Origin: RGIG2041 sp045537695
Lineage (GTDB): Bacteria; Bacillota; Clostridia; UBA1381; UMGS1253
Assembly: GCA_045537695.1 (NCBI GenBank)
Contig: JAZSQB010000036.1
Coordinates: 1 to 45,434 of the forward strand
Direction: 5' to 3'
DNA: 45,434 nucleotides
Position 1 is the stretch's first letter, and every line of letters begins with the position of its first letter. Positions 41,922-45,434 of this stretch are shown here, in pieces. Position numbers and translations under genes: made by a program. The notes under the pieces are model-generated. The model did not search any database, had not been told where the DNA came from, and worked only from the letters and a program-made list of their open reading frames with translations.

Positions 41922-42541
41922 TGAAGGAAAATAAAGCAGTCAAAACGTTAACCGCCGGTTTAATAGAAAACAACCCGACGTTTGTGCAGTTGATCGGTAT
42001 GTGTCCGACACTGGCGGTGACCACTTCCTTGCAGAATGGTTTTATGATGGGTCTTGCGGCAACGGCGGTATTGGTTGCATCGAATGTAGCGATTTCGCTT
42101 TTGCGTAAGTTCATTCCGGACAAAATCCGTATCGCGGCTTATGTGGTTGTCATTGCAGGCTTTGTTACGATGATTGAAATGCTGCTGAACGCATTTATGC
42201 CTGCCTTGGCGGAAAGCTTGGGTATTTTTATTCCGCTTATCGTAGTAAACTGTATTATTCTGGCGCGTGCAGAAGCGTTTGCTTCTAAAAACAGCGTCGG
42301 TCTTTCGGCGCTCGACGGTCTGGGTATGGGTATTGGTTTTACGCTTGCACTTTCCCTGATTTCTTCCGTGCGTGAGCTGTTGGGCGCGGGAACGCTCTGG
42401 GGCGTGCAGATTTTAGGCGCGGCATATGAGCCGATGCTGGTATTTATTCTGGCGCCGGGCGGCTTTATTGTGCTTGGTTTGCTGATTGCGGTCATCCAGT
42501 TAATCCGCAATAAAAATGCGAAGAAGGGCGGTGCGGCATAA
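41921..42541 (+). CDS. rnfE: Rnf complex subunit E
   Basis: 206-residue integral membrane subunit with about six hydrophobic segments. The start contains ENNPTFVQLIGMCPTLAVT, and the conserved Cys is also present in the CIILARAEAFA segment. RnfE and RnfA are homologous and face each other across the membrane around a shared iron-sulfur site. One base is shared with both neighbouring genes. Confidence 0.95.
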   Translation: MKENKAVKTLTAGLIENNPTFVQLIGMCPTLAVTTSLQNGFMMGLAATAVLVASNVAISLLRKFIPDKIRIAAYVVVIAGFVTMIEMLLNAFMPALAESLGIFIPLIVVNCIILARAEAFASKNSVGLSALDGLGMGIGFTLALSLISSVRELLGAGTLWGVQILGAAYEPMLVFILAPGGFIVLGLLIAVIQLIRNKNAKKGGAA

Positions 42542-43125
42542 TGGATTTTGCAGGATTTATCAATATTGTTCTGACGGCGATTTTGATTGAAAATTTTGTG
42601 CTTGTAAAGTTTTTGGGTATTTGTCCGTTTTTGGGCGTATCCAAAAAGGTAGACACCGCTGTGGGTATGGGTTGCGCTGTTGCATTTGTTATGACGCTTG
42701 CCAGCGCGCTGACGTATCTCGCGTGGACCTATGTGTTGGTGCCGCTTGGTTTGGATTATTTGCAGACGATTGCCTTTATTTTAATTATTGCGGTTTTGGT
42801 GCAGTTTGTGGAAATGGTGCTGAAAAAGTTGATGCCGGCGCTGTATAACGCGCTTGGTATTTATCTGCCGCTCATTACGACGAACTGTGCCGTATTGGGT
42901 GCCGCAATCTTAAACGTGCAGAACGGCTATAATTTTATTGAGTCTGTTTTGTTCGGTCTTTGTTCTGCGATTGGTTTTACGCTTGCCATCGTTTTGTTTG
43001 CCGGTGTGCGTGAACGTACGCAGTTTTCCAAGCCGCCAAAGTGTATGGAAGGTTTTCCGATTGCGCTTGTATCGGCAGGTTTGATTGCTTTGGCATTTAA
43101 CGGTTTTTCCGGATTCCAAATATAA
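42541..43125 (+). CDS. rnfA: Rnf complex subunit A
   Basis: 194-residue integral membrane subunit with six hydrophobic segments, paralogous to RnfE. Typical segments are ILIENFVLVKFLGICPFLGV and LPLITTNCAVLGAAI, each with a conserved Cys thought to hold a cluster within the membrane. It starts on the last base of rnfE; rnfB follows after 18 bases. Confidence 0.95.
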   Translation: MDFAGFINIVLTAILIENFVLVKFLGICPFLGVSKKVDTAVGMGCAVAFVMTLASALTYLAWTYVLVPLGLDYLQTIAFILIIAVLVQFVEMVLKKLMPALYNALGIYLPLITTNCAVLGAAILNVQNGYNFIESVLFGLCSAIGFTLAIVLFAGVRERTQFSKPPKCMEGFPIALVSAGLIALAFNGFSGFQI

Positions 43126-43143
43126 GAAAGGGGTACAAAGACG

Positions 43144-43920
43144 ATGCAGATTTTAACAGCAGTATTGGTGCTTGGCGGTCTCGGTATTCTTTTCGGGGCA
43201 ATTTTAGGTATAGCAGCCATTTTGTTTCACGTACAAGAGGATGAACGTGTTGCGCAGATTACGGAGCTGTTGCCCGGTGCAAATTGCGGCGGTTGCGGTT
43301 ATGCCGGATGTGCTAATCTGGCGGCAGCAATTGTAAACAGGGAGGCGCCGGTAACGGCGTGCCCGGGTTGCAGTGCAGAGAACACGGCGAAAATTGCCGA
43401 GATTATGGGTACAACAGCAGAACAGAAGCGTATGCGCGCCTATGTAAAGTGTAGCGGTACAAAGGATGTTGCAGTGGAAAAATACATCTATACCGGCATA
43501 GAGGACTGTCTGATTGCCGCGCGCCTTGGCGGCGGTATGAAAGCGTGTGCTTCCGCTTGCCTCGGTATGGGAACTTGCGTAAAGGCGTGTTCGTTTGATG
43601 CGCTCCGCATGGAGAACGGTATTGCCGTTGTGGACGATTTAAAGTGTACGGCTTGCGGTCAATGTGCAAAGGTATGCCCGAAGGGCGTGATTGAAATTCT
43701 GCCGGCGGATGTAAAAGCAGTGGTTTCCTGCAGCAACAAAGATAAGGGCGCTGTTGTAAACAAGCTTTGCAGCACAGGTTGTATCGGTTGTAAGCTGTGC
43801 GAAAAAACGTGTCCGGTAGAGGCAATTAAAGTGGAGGACAATCTTGCTGTCATCGACTATGACAAATGTATCGGTTGCGGTGCGTGCAAGGAAAAGTGTC
43901 CGCGAAAAATTATTTTATAA
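43144..43920 (+). CDS. rnfB: Rnf complex subunit B
   Basis: 258-residue subunit that receives electrons from ferredoxin. An N-terminal membrane anchor (about residues 1-28) is followed by the 4Fe-4S motif LPGANCGGCGYAGCANLA with CPGCSAEN, then further Cys clusters, ending in CTACGQCAKVCP, CIGCKLCEKTCP and CIGCGACKEKCP. The layout is the usual clostridial RnfB, although some clostridial versions carry more clusters. Last gene of the operon, followed by a terminator. Confidence 0.95.
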   Translation: MQILTAVLVLGGLGILFGAILGIAAILFHVQEDERVAQITELLPGANCGGCGYAGCANLAAAIVNREAPVTACPGCSAENTAKIAEIMGTTAEQKRMRAYVKCSGTKDVAVEKYIYTGIEDCLIAARLGGGMKACASACLGMGTCVKACSFDALRMENGIAVVDDLKCTACGQCAKVCPKGVIEILPADVKAVVSCSNKDKGAVVNKLCSTGCIGCKLCEKTCPVEAIKVEDNLAVIDYDKCIGCGACKEKCPRKIIL

Positions 43921-43931
43921 TTCTAAAGATG

Positions 43932-43962
43932 AAAAATCTCCCTGAAATAGGGAGATTTTTTT
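43932..43962 (+). terminator. Terminator of the rnf operon
   Basis: 12-bp hairpin AAAAATCTCCCT/AGGGAGATTTTT with a GAAAT loop and T8, right after rnfB. Confidence 0.92.
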
Positions 43963-44106
43963 TGCTTGAAAAGCAGAGACCTTGGCGGTATTCATGATTG
44001 GGTCTATGACGTTGTAAAATATTAGGCATCTAAAGCAGAAAAAAGTCTAAATCCCGAACTTGGCACATATAGATAAAGTGTGAACCAAAGTTCGGGAGGG
44101 AGAGTT

Positions 44107-44238
44107 TTGAAGGATTATATATCCGCACGTATGCTGCTTTTGGCAGAATATATTGTTGCACAAAAATGCACTGTCCGCGAGGCAGCAAAGCGGTTCGGTG
44201 TTTCGAAATCAACCGTACATACAGTGAGAGTAACATAG
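44107..44238 (+). pseudogene. spoIIID: Truncated spoIIID sporulation regulator
   Basis: Frame from TTG 44107 (AGGGAGAG upstream) to TAG 44236-44238, 43 residues. MKDYISARMLLLAEYIVA and the helix-turn-helix VREAAKRFGVSKSTVH match the first half of SpoIIID, a small DNA-binding regulator of the mother-cell programme of about 80-90 residues. After STVH the match ends; the basic C-terminal half needed for full DNA binding cannot be found in any frame downstream. A hairpin CCCGAACTT/AAGTTCGGG (44055-44096) lies in the leader. I read it as a broken copy, so an intact spoIIID may exist elsewhere, or the strain may not sporulate. Confidence 0.75.
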
Positions 44239-44334
44239 AAACTTTTTATATCGAAGTTGCGTAACAGTGCGCCTTTCGGGGATTTCATAAATTATGAAAT
44301 CTTTCGAATAGGTCTGTATAAAAATCGACAAAGC

Positions 44335-44378
44335 AAAAATCCTGAAAACCGCTTAAATAGTGGCTTTCAGGATTTTTT
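44335..44378. terminator. Terminator between the spoIIID fragment and the HEPN gene
   Basis: Hairpin with arms AAAAATCCTGAAA (44335-44347) and TTTCAGGATTTTTT (44365-44378). It can work in both directions. A separate 21-base palindrome GATTTCATAA/TTATGAAATC lies at 44281-44301. Confidence 0.8.
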
Positions 44379-44434
44379 GTGTTTCAGTCTTGCTCTCTCT
44401 GTATTAAAATTTTGAGATGTACGTGAAAGGGTTT

Positions 44435-44836
44435 CTATTTTGTTTTAGTGACTAAATATTCCTCTACTTTATAAACGAAATATTTTGCTTCTTCGACTTG
44501 TTTTATAACATCTTCTTTTTGTACTACATAAAAATCTTCATAATCACTATCAGTACGCATATCAAAAGCAGATTTAATAATATTTGACATTGCTTTATCA
44601 AATATCCCAGTTTTAATATAGTCCTTTTGAAAATTACTGATTACACCAGAATGTTTCTTGTAGTCCTGACCATCAAGTGCTAAAACCGCACGAGCCGCAT
44701 GAAAGATTGCATAATAAGAACGGTTGGCTGCCGTATCAAACATTTCAAGTTCAAGCGTTCTCTTTGCATCTTTCAAGTCAGCTTTTGCTTTACTAAGGCG
44801 ATAAAGTGATAAATCAATCATTTCCTTGCTATACAC
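44435..44836 (-). CDS. HEPN-domain protein, putative toxin of a MNT-HEPN pair
   Basis: 133-residue, mostly helical HEPN-domain protein. The conserved segment AANRSYYAIFHAARAVL holds an R-x6-H pattern (Arg39, His46), the kind of site that gives RNase activity in many HEPN toxins. It does not show the R-x4-H-x-Y form of HepT toxins. The C-terminal part (YVVQKEDVIKQVEEAKYFV) fits the family. Its start overlaps the nucleotidyltransferase gene by 8 bases, the usual antitoxin-toxin arrangement. Whether it is toxic here is unproven. Confidence 0.88.
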   Translation of the reverse strand: MYSKEMIDLSLYRLSKAKADLKDAKRTLELEMFDTAANRSYYAIFHAARAVLALDGQDYKKHSGVISNFQKDYIKTGIFDKAMSNIIKSAFDMRTDSDYEDFYVVQKEDVIKQVEEAKYFVYKVEEYLVTKTK

Positions 44837-45170
44837 TAACAGTCACGCCCTCTCTTGCAATGTTAATATAATACGGAAGAGCCTTTCCGTATTTTTCAAA
44901 AGTGAACTTATCCTGCAACTTAACAGATAAAAGAACATCGTACTTTAAGTCGATATCATTCGCAAAATCAGATACTGTGCGTCTGTACTTTGCTAGCTCA
45001 CTTTTTTCGAGGTCTACCAAGGCCATTACATCAATGTCTGACTCGGAATCATAATCCCCTCTTGCGTAAGAACCATAAAGAATAACACTATCAAGTTTTT
45101 CACCGAAAACTTTTCTTAGTTCTGTATAAGTTTCTTTTAATAACACATCAAGCGTATTTCTATTACACAT
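44829..45170 (-). CDS. Minimal nucleotidyltransferase (MNT), putative antitoxin
   Basis: 113-residue protein of the polymerase-beta-like nucleotidyltransferase family. The active-site motif GSYARGDYDSESDIDV (about residues 32-47) has the Gly-Ser and both catalytic Asp residues; a third Asp is likely in KYDVLLSV. In known MNT-HEPN pairs the MNT protein neutralises the toxin by transferring AMP to it. A strong GGAGGTGA ribosome binding site precedes the ATG. It is the first gene of the pair, under the promoter at 45202-45230. Confidence 0.9.
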   Translation of the reverse strand: MCNRNTLDVLLKETYTELRKVFGEKLDSVILYGSYARGDYDSESDIDVMALVDLEKSELAKYRRTVSDFANDIDLKYDVLLSVKLQDKFTFEKYGKALPYYINIAREGVTVSV

Positions 45171-45201
45171 AAGTTCACCTCCTAATCTATCTTATGTCTA
45201 T

Positions 45202-45230
45202 ATTTTAACACAATACATTAAAAAAATCAA
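45202..45230 (-). promoter_or_regulatory. Promoter of the MNT-HEPN operon
   Basis: Minus strand: -35 TTGATT (45225-45230), 17-base spacer, -10 TAAAAT (45202-45207), in a very AT-rich stretch. Confidence 0.65.
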
Positions 45231-45259
45231 TATTTAATAAATATTTACATCTTAGAGCG

Positions 45260-45288
45260 TTGTCGATATTTGTGTCTTGCTGTAAAAT
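45260..45288 (+). promoter_or_regulatory. Promoter of the partial gene at the right edge
   Basis: -35 TTGTCG (45260-45265), 17-base spacer, -10 TAAAAT (45283-45288). It is divergent from the MNT-HEPN promoter, about 30 bases away. Confidence 0.55.
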
Positions 45289-45310
45289 TATAGCAGGAGG
45301 TGCATAATAT

Positions 45311-45434
45311 ATGCAATTAAATTTAGAAAAAATTGTCTGGTTTAATAAACCGAAAAAACAAGAAAAACTTACTGCTACATTGGGAAGTAATCAAAAACTA
45401 TTTTTGAGCGATGCCCTGCGAAATCAATTACCCG
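45311..45434 (+). CDS. Unknown protein, N-terminal part only
   Basis: Open frame from the ATG at 45311 to the window edge, 41 codons, with a strong AGGAGGTG ribosome binding site (45296-45303) and a promoter upstream. It begins MQLNLEKIVWFNKPKKQEK, with a lysine-rich stretch followed by LGSNQKLFLSDALRNQL. I do not recognise the family. The divergent position next to the MNT-HEPN pair makes an accessory gene plausible, but nothing more can be said. Confidence 0.6.
   Translation, partial: MQLNLEKIVWFNKPKKQEKLTATLGSNQKLFLSDALRNQLP

Noticed and set aside
1..45434. CRISPR array, prophage, insertion sequence, rRNA or replication origin
   Set aside because: No regularly spaced repeats, transposase or integrase, phage structural genes, rRNA sequence or DnaA-box cluster were seen on reading both strands.

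Overview
The window looks like a chromosomal segment of a strictly anaerobic Firmicute in class Clostridia. It carries a complete Rnf complex in the clostridial order CDGEAB, two [FeFe]-hydrogenase-type proteins, a clostridial HdrABC set, an oxygen-sensitive class III ribonucleotide reductase, a T-box leader in front of ileS, a yybP-ykoY manganese riboswitch, near-consensus sigma-A promoters with 17-bp spacers, and sporulation-family genes (a SpoVB-like flippase and a fragment of spoIIID). A gut or rumen member of the Oscillospirales/Christensenellales type is plausible, but the family cannot be fixed from this sequence alone. I see no prophage, insertion sequence, CRISPR array or rRNA.

Layout. 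1-10104 (minus) is one redox operon read from a promoter at 10076-10104: two small [2Fe-2S] thioredoxin-fold ferredoxins, a PAS-containing sensory hydrogenase, a SpoIIE/PP2C phosphatase, a second [FeFe] hydrogenase, a malate/lactate dehydrogenase, class II fumarase, then HdrB, HdrC and HdrA (cut by the window edge). 10351-11273 (minus) is mntP under a manganese riboswitch. 11315-14684 (minus) is nrdG-nrdD, with two NrdR boxes before nrdD. 14689-15739 is a 2-hydroxyacid dehydrogenase interrupted by an in-frame stop. Next come tRNA-Tyr and tRNA-Thr (minus), then nadE, azlCD and a metallo-beta-lactamase-fold/GDPD fusion (plus).

19536-30242 (plus) is an arginine operon, argC-J-B-D-F-carA-carB, behind a cluster of putative ArgR boxes. 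It makes citrulline; argG and argH are not in the window. This block holds the most unusual features: a CarA that has lost the glutaminase Cys and His, a CarB fused in frame to a complete diaminopimelate epimerase (DapF) domain, a DapF domain with one of its two catalytic cysteines changed to Ala, and, between argB and argD, a pair of inverted hairpin repeats with compensatory base changes.

30485-33942 is T-box-controlled ileS (type 2). Then follow a MATE exporter, a flavin reductase-rubredoxin protein, exonuclease III (minus), a SpoVB-like flippase (minus) and the rnfCDGEAB operon (plus). The right end holds a truncated spoIIID, a MNT-HEPN toxin-antitoxin-like pair (minus) and the start of an unknown gene.

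The genes suggest a fermentative anaerobe that balances NADH and ferredoxin through Rnf, hydrogenase and Hdr complexes, can run oxaloacetate-malate-fumarate interconversion, and may feed carbamoyl phosphate synthesis with free ammonia rather than glutamine. The last point is inference from missing catalytic residues.
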